Below are positions 18,109 to 25,993 of a stretch of DNA of 64,000 bases, one piece after another; the first letter of the stretch is position 1, and each line of letters starts with the position of its first letter. Position numbers and translations under genes: made by a program. The notes under the pieces are model-generated. The model was not told the DNA's origin, did not search any database, and saw only the letters and a list, made by a program, of their open reading frames with translations. The DNA comes from Clostridium acidisoli DSM 12555 (GTDB taxonomy: Bacteria; Bacillota; Clostridia; Clostridiales; Clostridiaceae), in assembly GCF_900176305.1 (NCBI RefSeq), contig NZ_FWXH01000004.1, forward strand, positions 1 through 64,000, written 5' to 3'.

Positions 18109-20289
18109 TTATTTAAAAACTTCCACTGTATTTCGACCACTTTTTTTTGCAGAGTAAAGTGCGGTATCAGCTTTTCTTATAAATTCATTTATAGATATAT
18201 CCTGGCTTGGGACTATAGAGGCTACTCCAATTGATAAAGTAACCTTATTTGAAGTCGCTGAAAATTCATGAACAATGTTCAATTTACTCATTTCATTTTT
18301 TATGTCAGTACCTAGTTTTACAGCGATTTCTAGCCTTGAATCAGGCAATATAACAACAAATTCATCACCACCATACCTTGCTACAAAATATTTTTCATTA
18401 ACTAAACTAGTTATAGTATTGGCAACCAGCATTATGCAGTTATCACCTTCAACGTGGCCATAATTGTCGTTGAACTCTTTAAAATAATCTATATCTATTA
18501 ATAACAAGGATATTTGTTTCTTTTCATTAATATTTTTATGCCATAAATGGTACAAGTAGCTATCAAACTTGCCTCTATTATGAACCTTTGTCATGCTGTC
18601 GTGCTCTGATAAAAACAAAAGTTTCCTGTTCAAATTTTCTAGCTCTTTAGACTTCAAAGCGTTGTTAATGGCTATGGCAGCATAAGAAGAAAGTGATCGA
18701 ACCATTTCAATTTGATATGGACTAAATGCATTTTTTTCTGTACTTTGTATGGTTAATACACCTATAACTTTAGTTTTGATTAAAAGAGGCCAAAACACTA
18801 AAGAATTCAATTCAAAATTGTTTTTAATTGCAACTTCACTATATATTATTTCATCAATGTACTTAGAATATTCTTCACTAAGATTATTTATAATAATAAT
18901 TTTATGTGTGTTTATACACTTAACAGCTAGGCTATTAGTATTGTTCATAGATGTACTATTTTTTGTGAATTTTTTATCATTGTTAATCACATCAAGATAG
19001 TTTATAAGGGATTGTTGTTCATCATATAATCCTATAGCAAAGTAAGCTAAATTCATGAAATTTTTTATACTGGAATAAAGTATATCTATTATTGAATCTA
19101 AATCCGTTATTGATGTAATGCTTTGTCCTAATTCACTAATAATAGAAATTTTCTCTACTATAGTCTGTAAATCATGGGATTTTCTCTTTAAATGCTCATT
19201 CCTTTTTTCAATTTTTTTCTTTTCATTTTCAATTTCATATATTTTATTTCTGATATTAAAATTTTTAACTAATTGATTGTTGAATGAAGCTAAGCGTTTA
19301 TTACTATATTCATAATACAGTTTATAATAATTAAATGAATTTATTTTGTCATCAACTTTTTCATAAAAATTTGCGAGTAAACCTGAGGTTTCAGTAATTT
19401 TATTTAATATATTATTATTAAACGATAATTTAAAGGCATGTTTTAAAGCGTCTAAAGATCTATCAATTTTATCTTGAGATTCCAAAAATCCATAATAGGC
19501 TAAAAAGGTTTCAATTTCATAATAGACAGAAGCTTGCTTATGATTCATATTAATAGTAATTTCAAAATATTTTTCGGCATTTAAAAAATCATTTTTTTTC
19601 CAATAGGATAAAGCAAGTATTTTGTATGCATCCGCTACTGCTAGGTCATATTCGTAATGCTGTAAATACTCTATAGAAGCTAGTGCCAAAGTACTGGCTT
19701 TATCATAATCATCAAATAGGTAATATATCTCTCCTAAACTTAGGCAGGTTATACCTTTTGATAGACTAAAATCATACTCTTTATCAATATTGTAAGCAGT
19801 TGTGCAATAATTTAGAGCTTCCTTATAGTTTTTAAGAAATTTATAGTTTTCAGCAATATTATTTAAAGTTAAAACTATAGCTTCATTTTTAGAAAAGTTA
19901 ATATTGTATTTTTTACCTAGAGCTATTTCATTTGCAGCAATTTGTGCACGATTGTAAAGATTCATACTCCGCACATAATCTCCAATGTCACTAAAAATAA
20001 TGCCAAGGCAATTGTAACCCCACCACTCAAGATCATAGTAACCTTCTTTTATAATAAAATCTAAAGAATCAAAAAGTAATAGTATTGCATCTTCATATTT
20101 CCCCATGTTCCTATAAGCATCTGCTATCCTATAATTTGCAATAGCAATCCCTAGTTTGTAGTCAATTTCTTTACATAATTTTATTGCTTTTTGAGCAAGC
20201 AATATTGTTTTACTTGAATCACTTAGTCTAAGTTTATCTGTTTTTTCTAGTAGTTCATCAATTTCGGATTTTTTACTATTCAAATTCAT
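18109..20289 (-). CDS. TPR-GAF-GGDEF diguanylate cyclase
   Basis: 726 residues. About 1-340 are tetratricopeptide repeats (for example AIANYRIADAYRNMGKYEDAI), then a coiled region to about 400, a GAF domain (about 400-545, LAYFAIGLYDE) and a GGDEF domain (about 565-726) with intact ARYGGDEF. The RxxD inhibitory site that would sit just before it is absent (NEKY), so product feedback is unlikely. It should make c-di-GMP from GTP in the cytosol. Same order of domains, and related sequence, as the protein at 54672-56903. AAGGAG before ATG. Confidence 0.9.
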   Translation of the reverse strand: MNLNSKKSEIDELLEKTDKLRLSDSSKTILLAQKAIKLCKEIDYKLGIAIANYRIADAYRNMGKYEDAILLLFDSLDFIIKEGYYDLEWWGYNCLGIIFSDIGDYVRSMNLYNRAQIAANEIALGKKYNINFSKNEAIVLTLNNIAENYKFLKNYKEALNYCTTAYNIDKEYDFSLSKGITCLSLGEIYYLFDDYDKASTLALASIEYLQHYEYDLAVADAYKILALSYWKKNDFLNAEKYFEITINMNHKQASVYYEIETFLAYYGFLESQDKIDRSLDALKHAFKLSFNNNILNKITETSGLLANFYEKVDDKINSFNYYKLYYEYSNKRLASFNNQLVKNFNIRNKIYEIENEKKKIEKRNEHLKRKSHDLQTIVEKISIISELGQSITSITDLDSIIDILYSSIKNFMNLAYFAIGLYDEQQSLINYLDVINNDKKFTKNSTSMNNTNSLAVKCINTHKIIIINNLSEEYSKYIDEIIYSEVAIKNNFELNSLVFWPLLIKTKVIGVLTIQSTEKNAFSPYQIEMVRSLSSYAAIAINNALKSKELENLNRKLLFLSEHDSMTKVHNRGKFDSYLYHLWHKNINEKKQISLLLIDIDYFKEFNDNYGHVEGDNCIMLVANTITSLVNEKYFVARYGGDEFVVILPDSRLEIAVKLGTDIKNEMSKLNIVHEFSATSNKVTLSIGVASIVPSQDISINEFIRKADTALYSAKKSGRNTVEVFK

Positions 20290-20422
20290 TACAATGCTCC
20301 TTATGATTAGTAAATTTGTGGAAAAAATATTCTTAGCTTTAATATATCACAAATTAGTGTTATAGCCAACACAATATAATCATAATGATAAAAAAAAATG
20401 AAAAAAATTTATGATTACTCAA

Positions 20423-22828
20423 TTAATGTTTAATGTTTCTTTTAATTAATTCCATAAAAACGTCAGGAGTTACTACTTTTATATTTTTGTTTTTTTGAAT
20501 TTCATTAACTACTTCAAACACATTTTCCATGTTCTTACTCCAGGCATGAACATAAATCATTGTGTAGTTATCAGTATTAGTTACATCTATATTTTTGCTG
20601 TTTACTCTTGAATTAATAATTTTTATTAAAGCTTTTTCATCTTCAATATCTTTCCAAAGTAAATCTCTACAGGAGACTACTGGCTTACCATTAGACCAGA
20701 TTATTTTACCATGATAATCATTTTGCTTTGAGTAATCAAGGTAGAACAAACCATTAATATTAGGATTTGATGTGTATTTATCAAAAAGCTTATCATTATT
20801 TAATGAATTAGAATCCAAAATTGCAACATACTTCTCATTTACTAACTTCATGTATTCATTTAATTTTTTAGTAAAGGACATTAATCTTTCAGTTGGAAAT
20901 TTACTTGGATAAATGTATCCAAGGCCAGAAGGGGATACTATAAAATAATCTTTAATGGAATTTTTATAATATAACTTAAAGACTGTTGGTGCTAAATAGT
21001 ACAAGGAAGGGCTTATTGACCAACCCATATTAAATTTACCTCGGAAGGGAGATCCATACCAATTGGGAGAACTATAATTATTACCAAGTTCCCATTGCTG
21101 GTTGTCACCATCTGACATAATAAAACTTACGTAATGGGAATTTCTGTCTGAAGGAATAGCTGTTTTTACATTTTGTTTCATTTCCATGCATGGAAATGAA
21201 CTTAACACAGATAAGTTAAGGGACCAATCAGCTGGAATTAAACTTATGCCATGCTTTGAGGCTGTACTTACGTTTATAAATTCATCGGGTCCCCAGCCTA
21301 GACACAGACCATTTGGCTTCATAGATGAAAATATTGCTTCTCTTAGTTTTGTACAATTTTTATCAGCTTCATAAAATATTAGTGATTTTGTCATTATGGC
21401 ATAGTCTCTTAAAGGAGAAGATTTATTTGGTGGAAGTTCTATAACTGTTGAATGATTAAGGCCTTGATTCCACAAATTTTTATATGCCCAAAATATATCG
21501 GTATTCCTGCAATCACCTATACAATTAGAAATTCCATGTGATTTTATTTTGTTTTCAAGTGAGGCATCAATTGCAATAGAAGATTTTAATGAAGCCAGTG
21601 AACATGCATTGTTTATTGAAGGGTCGTTTAATGATTTATTATTGTAAAGTATGTAACCATTAATTTGTTGTTTAAATATATTAATGAGTTCAAATGGATC
21701 AGAAATAATTTTGCAATTTACACCATAATTAATTTTTAAATCTTCTAGCCATAATTTATAATCTGGTTGTGAGGAATTTAAGATGTATATTTGAGAAGAA
21801 CAATGGCTGACTAGCCCTTGAAGGCTAGAAACCATTGTTCTTTCAACTGAAGTCATAGAATCTTCAGAAATAACATATAATTTTTGTGGAATGCTTAAAT
21901 TTTTTATAAATGAGCAATCATTTACTGTAGGTTTAGAACTTTTCCATTCATGCCAGCTTACATTAAAGGAATTTGAATTTTCTTTACAATAATCATAAAA
22001 TTTGTTTAAAAACGCCATTCTGTTTTTATTTGGGAAGGAACTCATTTTTTTTGAATCAAAATTTGCAAGTAACATTTGTCTAGTAATAATATCATTAGCT
22101 GAAGCAACCTTGGAATTTTTCATCATGTCGTACATTATCATGAAAGTAGTTGTTCTTCCAATACCATGTTTGCAATGGAAATGAAGCCAAGTATTTTTAG
22201 AGTTCGATTTTACAAAATCTACAAAGAAATCTACCATTGCATCATTAGGGAGTTTAGTATCTGTAATTGGAACTCTTAAATAATTAACGCCATTAGACTT
22301 TACTAATTGCTCCTCATTTTGAACTTTTACAGGTATTATAGTTGTTTCATGGTGATTGGAAAAAGTAATAGGTTGATTTAATTTGATACTATTAAGTTTT
22401 TGGGTTTCATCCAATAAAACTTCATCACGGCTTAGAGCAGCATTTGCATTATTTTTATCACCGACCCAGCTAACAGGAAATTCATTAATGAAACCGTGAG
22501 ATTCCTGTCTTAAGTCGATTACAGTTATTGGCAAATTTGTACCAATAGCATGTATGATATTAGGAAAATTACTACACGTGAATTGCTTGCTACCAGAAAT
22601 ATTTAAAGTGCTAAGTCCGGCAAGATTTAAATTCTTAAATCTATCATCAGTTTCTAAAGCATGTGAAGTTTTTCGAAAGTGTTTTTCTGGAAAACTATTG
22701 TCCGAGGAATCGAGGACAAGATTTACCTTTTTAGAAGCCTCGGGGGAACTTAAAGCATTGATTTTAGGGCATTGAAACATTAATAGAAAAACCATAAAAA
22801 CAATAAAAAAATTTTGCTTTTTACGCAA
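20423..22828 (-). CDS. Secreted PTP-like phytase domain fused to GxGYxYP domain
   Basis: 801 residues from TTG 22828 (AGGAGG 8 nt before; the GTG at 22837 lies inside that site). Signal peptide about 1-26. Residues about 35-310 resemble PTP-like inositol polyphosphatases: P-loop HCKHGIGRTTT with catalytic Cys about 219, and a TDTKLP loop carrying a likely general acid Asp about 189. The rest shows the GxGYxYP signature as SGLGYIYP and SDGDNQQW, a family proposed to be glycoside hydrolases. It probably acts outside the cell on a phosphorylated substrate. The phosphatase call is fairly firm; the second activity is inferred. Confidence 0.75.
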   Translation of the reverse strand: MRKKQNFFIVFMVFLLMFQCPKINALSSPEASKKVNLVLDSSDNSFPEKHFRKTSHALETDDRFKNLNLAGLSTLNISGSKQFTCSNFPNIIHAIGTNLPITVIDLRQESHGFINEFPVSWVGDKNNANAALSRDEVLLDETQKLNSIKLNQPITFSNHHETTIIPVKVQNEEQLVKSNGVNYLRVPITDTKLPNDAMVDFFVDFVKSNSKNTWLHFHCKHGIGRTTTFMIMYDMMKNSKVASANDIITRQMLLANFDSKKMSSFPNKNRMAFLNKFYDYCKENSNSFNVSWHEWKSSKPTVNDCSFIKNLSIPQKLYVISEDSMTSVERTMVSSLQGLVSHCSSQIYILNSSQPDYKLWLEDLKINYGVNCKIISDPFELINIFKQQINGYILYNNKSLNDPSINNACSLASLKSSIAIDASLENKIKSHGISNCIGDCRNTDIFWAYKNLWNQGLNHSTVIELPPNKSSPLRDYAIMTKSLIFYEADKNCTKLREAIFSSMKPNGLCLGWGPDEFINVSTASKHGISLIPADWSLNLSVLSSFPCMEMKQNVKTAIPSDRNSHYVSFIMSDGDNQQWELGNNYSSPNWYGSPFRGKFNMGWSISPSLYYLAPTVFKLYYKNSIKDYFIVSPSGLGYIYPSKFPTERLMSFTKKLNEYMKLVNEKYVAILDSNSLNNDKLFDKYTSNPNINGLFYLDYSKQNDYHGKIIWSNGKPVVSCRDLLWKDIEDEKALIKIINSRVNSKNIDVTNTDNYTMIYVHAWSKNMENVFEVVNEIQKNKNIKVVTPDVFMELIKRNIKH

Positions 22829-22954
22829 GTGTATCACCTCCTAACAAAACTAAATATGAACTTAGTATGAACTTCAAAGTGATATTATATGCATATTTAA
22901 TTGCAAAGTTAAATAGAAATATTAGTGTGAAGTTTGTTTTAGAAAGGAGAGTTT

Positions 22955-23413
22955 ATGGAAACAAATATAATACTAATTGTAATATTAGCGGCAGCGTTAT
23001 TAGGAAAAGCGGATTCTGTAGCTATAGCTGTGGCAGCACTAATTATAATTAAACTTTTAAATGTTGAAAAGTACATTTTTCCCATATTAGATCAAAAAGG
23101 AATGTTTTGGGCACTGGTGTTACTTATTGCCGCCATTCTTATCCCAATTGCAAATGGAAGTATTACTTTAGGTAAAATTAAAGGCAGTTTTATTTCATGG
23201 ATTGGTTTAACAGCATTAATTTTATCATTTCTTACAACTTATTTAAGCGGACTTGGATTAAAATATCTAACGGTACAAGGACATGGAGAAATAATGCCAG
23301 CTTTAATTTTAGGATCAGTGGCTGCTGCTGCATTTTTAAAAGGAGTCCCTGTGGGTCCACTTATAACATCCGGAATGCTTGCTGTGGTTGTTAAGGTTTT
23401 TCATAAATCATAA
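22955..23413 (+). CDS. DUF441 family membrane protein
   Basis: 152 residues with about four membrane helices. Matches DUF441 (YeaL-like): LGKADSVAIAVAALIIIKLL, WALVLLIAAILIPIANG and the end VPVGPLITSGMLAVVVK. Function unknown; transport has been suggested. AAAGGAG 7 nt before ATG. Divergent from the phytase-like gene and directly abutting the convergent gene after it, with no spacer. Confidence 0.85.
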   Translation: METNIILIVILAAALLGKADSVAIAVAALIIIKLLNVEKYIFPILDQKGMFWALVLLIAAILIPIANGSITLGKIKGSFISWIGLTALILSFLTTYLSGLGLKYLTVQGHGEIMPALILGSVAAAAFLKGVPVGPLITSGMLAVVVKVFHKS

Positions 23414-24496
23414 TTAATTGCTAGAAGAATCATTTTCTTCTAAAAAATCATATATTGACTTTACACCTTTTGACCAATTAGGATCTTCTGCATATTGCCT
23501 ATTTATCCAATGGAAGGGTTCTTCATTTGGAGGTTTATCTTTGGACAAATTAATTACAGTTAAGGCGGCTATCTTACTTGCATCAGAAATGTTTGTATTG
23601 TATTCTTGCCAGCTATGGTAAACATTAAAAGGATTATTTGCAATTTTTTTTGAACTTGGATTTTGCTTAGGAACAAAAGACTGCTCTTGTCCTGTTATAG
23701 CAAATAAAATTAAAGGATTTAAATTATATTGCTTTGAAACTGAAATAATGGCTGAAAAATATGGCTCTTCAGCTAAAAGTGAATTTCTTGAATTTAAAAA
23801 AGACTTTAATTTTGATTTATTTATATCTTTGTAATTTAAATAAAAAGTTACATTATAAGAGTTTTGTTTTTTTACAACATTCCTTGATAATGAAACTTCC
23901 ATAGTATTATTTTTATTAATATTTTGAATTCTAAAAAATACTAAGGAGGATGCTATTAATAAACAAGTAAAAAAAGCAGTCACTAATAAAGGTATTTTTC
24001 TGCTTATGTTATTATATGTAGTTTGAAAATTCTTATCAATTGTATAAGATATCGCAACTTCTTCAGGAATTATATTAGGATTACTTATATCATTTGTAGC
24101 TACTTCACTATAAATAGATGGTGCATATTTAGTTAAATCAGCTTCTGAAATTTTATTTTCAATATTTAAATTAATCCACTCAAGTAAAAGTTTAGGTAAA
24201 TCTCTACAATTATCAGATTTATCCATACAAACCTTTAAAATATCACTTAGCATAATGGATTGTCCATTTTTTAATATGGTATTTTTTAATATGGATTGCT
24301 TTACTGAATTATCATAATGTTTATCTAAGTTACCAAAACTTCTAGATATAACCTGATAAATGGACTTGGATAGTATATCTGATTTTTGTTCCTTGGAATA
24401 AGTTGAATATTTTTTTGATATATATTGTTTTAGTAAGATGATATCTTCTTTAGATATAACTTTTTTTGTATTTAATTCTTCAACGAAGGTTTCCAT
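23414..24496 (-). CDS. Membrane-anchored lytic transglycosylase/glucosaminidase-like protein
   Basis: 360 residues. Residues 1-165 form an acidic/basic cytoplasmic-looking part with no recognised domain. A membrane helix lies at about 167-188 (LLVTAFFTCLLIASSLVFF). The outer part (about 235-355) has PYFSAIISVSKQYNLNPLILFAITGQEQSF with a glutamate in the catalytic position, then NNPFNVYHSWQEY and a peptidoglycan-hydrolase-like end. It could trim the cell wall under intracellular control. RBS AGGAG. Its stop abuts the DUF441 stop. Confidence 0.65.
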   Translation of the reverse strand: METFVEELNTKKVISKEDIILLKQYISKKYSTYSKEQKSDILSKSIYQVISRSFGNLDKHYDNSVKQSILKNTILKNGQSIMLSDILKVCMDKSDNCRDLPKLLLEWINLNIENKISEADLTKYAPSIYSEVATNDISNPNIIPEEVAISYTIDKNFQTTYNNISRKIPLLVTAFFTCLLIASSLVFFRIQNINKNNTMEVSLSRNVVKKQNSYNVTFYLNYKDINKSKLKSFLNSRNSLLAEEPYFSAIISVSKQYNLNPLILFAITGQEQSFVPKQNPSSKKIANNPFNVYHSWQEYNTNISDASKIAALTVINLSKDKPPNEEPFHWINRQYAEDPNWSKGVKSIYDFLEENDSSSN

Positions 24497-24855
24497 TTAA
24501 AACTCCTAGTAAAAAAATAGTATCTATATTATAATTCTCCATTAAACTACAAAAACCTTCAAGAAGTATTAAAAATATAATAAATTATTAAAAAAATTTT
24601 AAAATTCACAATATAAATAAATATAATTTCAATAATATTTATTGCTAATATACTTACATTAATCTATAAATTTGTGTTATACTATTACTATGATAGATAA
24701 TTATGTTAAGGTTTAAAAGGTTGTCTATATAAGGTGCGACAATTAACAATTAATTTTATGATAGAAGTATATAACACGTGAAATGAATTGCTCCACCTAG
24801 GGCGGGTGGATTTTTTAGATTATAAAAAAAATAAATCCATAGATGGAAAGAAAGA
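24497..24855 (+). promoter_or_regulatory. Long untranslated leader before unknown gene and infC
   Basis: A 359-base gap. It must contain the divergent promoter of the lytic gene and, toward the right, a plus-strand leader. A possible -35/-10 pair is TTACAT (24654-24659) and TATACT (24678-24683), 18 nt apart. TTGTC (24721-24725) can pair with GACAA (24738-24742). A clear terminator hairpin follows at 24792-24816, only 40 nt before the gene. This arrangement looks like an attenuator, but no known riboswitch or T-box motif was recognised. Confidence 0.4.
24792..24816 (+). terminator. Leader terminator
   Basis: TCCACC (24792-24797) pairs with GGTGGA (24805-24810), then six Ts. It lies upstream of the next coding start, so it would stop transcription before the gene unless bypassed. 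Confidence 0.7.
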
Positions 24856-25371
24856 GTGATTACATTGGTAATGAAATATAGGAGGAAGAACTCTATATCA
24901 ATAAAATCTTTTATAGAAGAGTTTGGAGAGGAATTTTCAGAACATGTTAAAGAAAAATTGATGGAGCTAGATTCAAGAACTTTTTTGACAAGGAAAGAAT
25001 TTGAAAATAGACTTGATATTAAACATGTTGAACACCTAAAGTATGATTGCTCAAATGGTTTAGCTAATAGTGGTACAGCAAAACAAATGAAAGAATATTC
25101 ATATGGTGAACTTGAGGTAGTAGAGGGTGCATTATACTTATCAGAGAAGTCTTTTGAAAGTAAGGAATTTGTTGAAGCACCTGGAATAGATGATATATAC
25201 AGTGCACTAGGCAGTGAGGAAATGATAGAAGACAATGGTAAACAATTAAAAAAATTAGACGAAAATAATATAGACTATGTTGTAGATACCATATTGTCAA
25301 TTTGCCCAGAAGTTTCCCAGAAGTATATTGATATTGTTAAAGGAATGGTTGAACGTTCCAATAATAGATAA
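24856..25371 (+). CDS. Hypothetical protein, unrecognised
   Basis: 171 residues if GTG 24856 is used; TTG 24865 or ATG 24871 are also possible, and no clear ribosome site settles it. The protein is charged and soluble, with a basic start (KYRRKN) and a mostly acidic, helical remainder. No known domain was seen. A helix near the middle (RKEFENRLDIKHVEHLKYDC) could be part of a small DNA- or protein-binding fold, but this is a guess. It sits between an attenuator-like terminator and infC, 55 nt before the latter, so they are probably co-transcribed. Confidence 0.6.
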   Translation: MITLVMKYRRKNSISIKSFIEEFGEEFSEHVKEKLMELDSRTFLTRKEFENRLDIKHVEHLKYDCSNGLANSGTAKQMKEYSYGELEVVEGALYLSEKSFESKEFVEAPGIDDIYSALGSEEMIEDNGKQLKKLDENNIDYVVDTILSICPEVSQKYIDIVKGMVERSNNR

Positions 25372-25426
25372 ACAAAAATTATAAATTTATAATAAAAGTT
25401 CAAAAATAAAATTGGAGGTGTCAAAT

Positions 25427-25930
25427 ATTAATAAAAATGTTAGTATAAACGAAGGAATAAGAGAAAAGGAAATTAGACTGCTTGATGGTAAGGACAGTAA
25501 AATAATTAGTACGAGAGAAGCTTTGATTTTAGCAGAGGAAAGTGAATTGGATTTAGTAATGGTTTCACCTACAGCAAAGCCACCTGTATGTAGAATAATG
25601 GATTATAACAAATTTCTATATGAACAGGCAAAGAAGCTAAAAGAAGCTAAGAAAAATCAAAAGGTAATTGAAATTAAAGAAGTAAGACTAAGTGCTACTA
25701 TCGAAGATCATGATATAGAGATTAAGGCTAAAAATGCCAATAAATTTATTTCAAATGGAGATAAAGTTAAAGTCTCTATAAGATTTAGAGGAAGACAAAA
25801 CAACTATAGAAGTATAGGAAACAAAGTTTTTGAAAGATTCTTAACTAAAGTTTCTGAAGATGCAGTTGTTGAAAAGTCTCCTCAATTAGAAGGAAGAAAT
25901 ATGTTTATGGTGTTAGGACCAAAGAAATAA
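25427..25930 (+). CDS. infC: Translation initiation factor IF-3 with ATT start
   Basis: 167 residues starting at ATT 25427, chosen because GGAGG lies 8 nt upstream and AUU is the known autoregulatory start codon of infC in many bacteria. The N-domain shows NEGIREKEIRLLDG and VSPTAKPPVCRIMDYNKFLYEQ; the C-domain VRLSATIEDHDIEIKAKNA, KVKVSIRFRGRQ and EGRNMFMVLGPKK. IF-3 binds the 30S subunit and checks start-codon/initiator tRNA pairing. rpmI and rplT, which normally follow infC, are absent: a terminator comes directly after. This may be a second, divergent IF-3 copy. Confidence 0.88.
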   Translation: MNKNVSINEGIREKEIRLLDGKDSKIISTREALILAEESELDLVMVSPTAKPPVCRIMDYNKFLYEQAKKLKEAKKNQKVIEIKEVRLSATIEDHDIEIKAKNANKFISNGDKVKVSIRFRGRQNNYRSIGNKVFERFLTKVSEDAVVEKSPQLEGRNMFMVLGPKK

Positions 25931-25945
25931 TAAATAAAACATATT

Positions 25946-25991
25946 AAAAAGCTACCTAATAATTTTTTTATTATTGGGTAGCTTTTTTGTT
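25946..25991. terminator. Terminator after infC
   Basis: AAAAAGCTACC(T)AATAAT (25946-25963) pairs with ATTATT(G)GGTAGCTTTTT (25970-25987). A-run on one side and T-run on the other serve both converging genes. Confidence 0.9.
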
Positions 25992-25993
25992 TC

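Noticed and set aside
24497-24855. T-box leader before the unknown gene
   Set aside because: The AGGGTGGNACCGCG antiterminator box is missing; only a plain terminator is visible.
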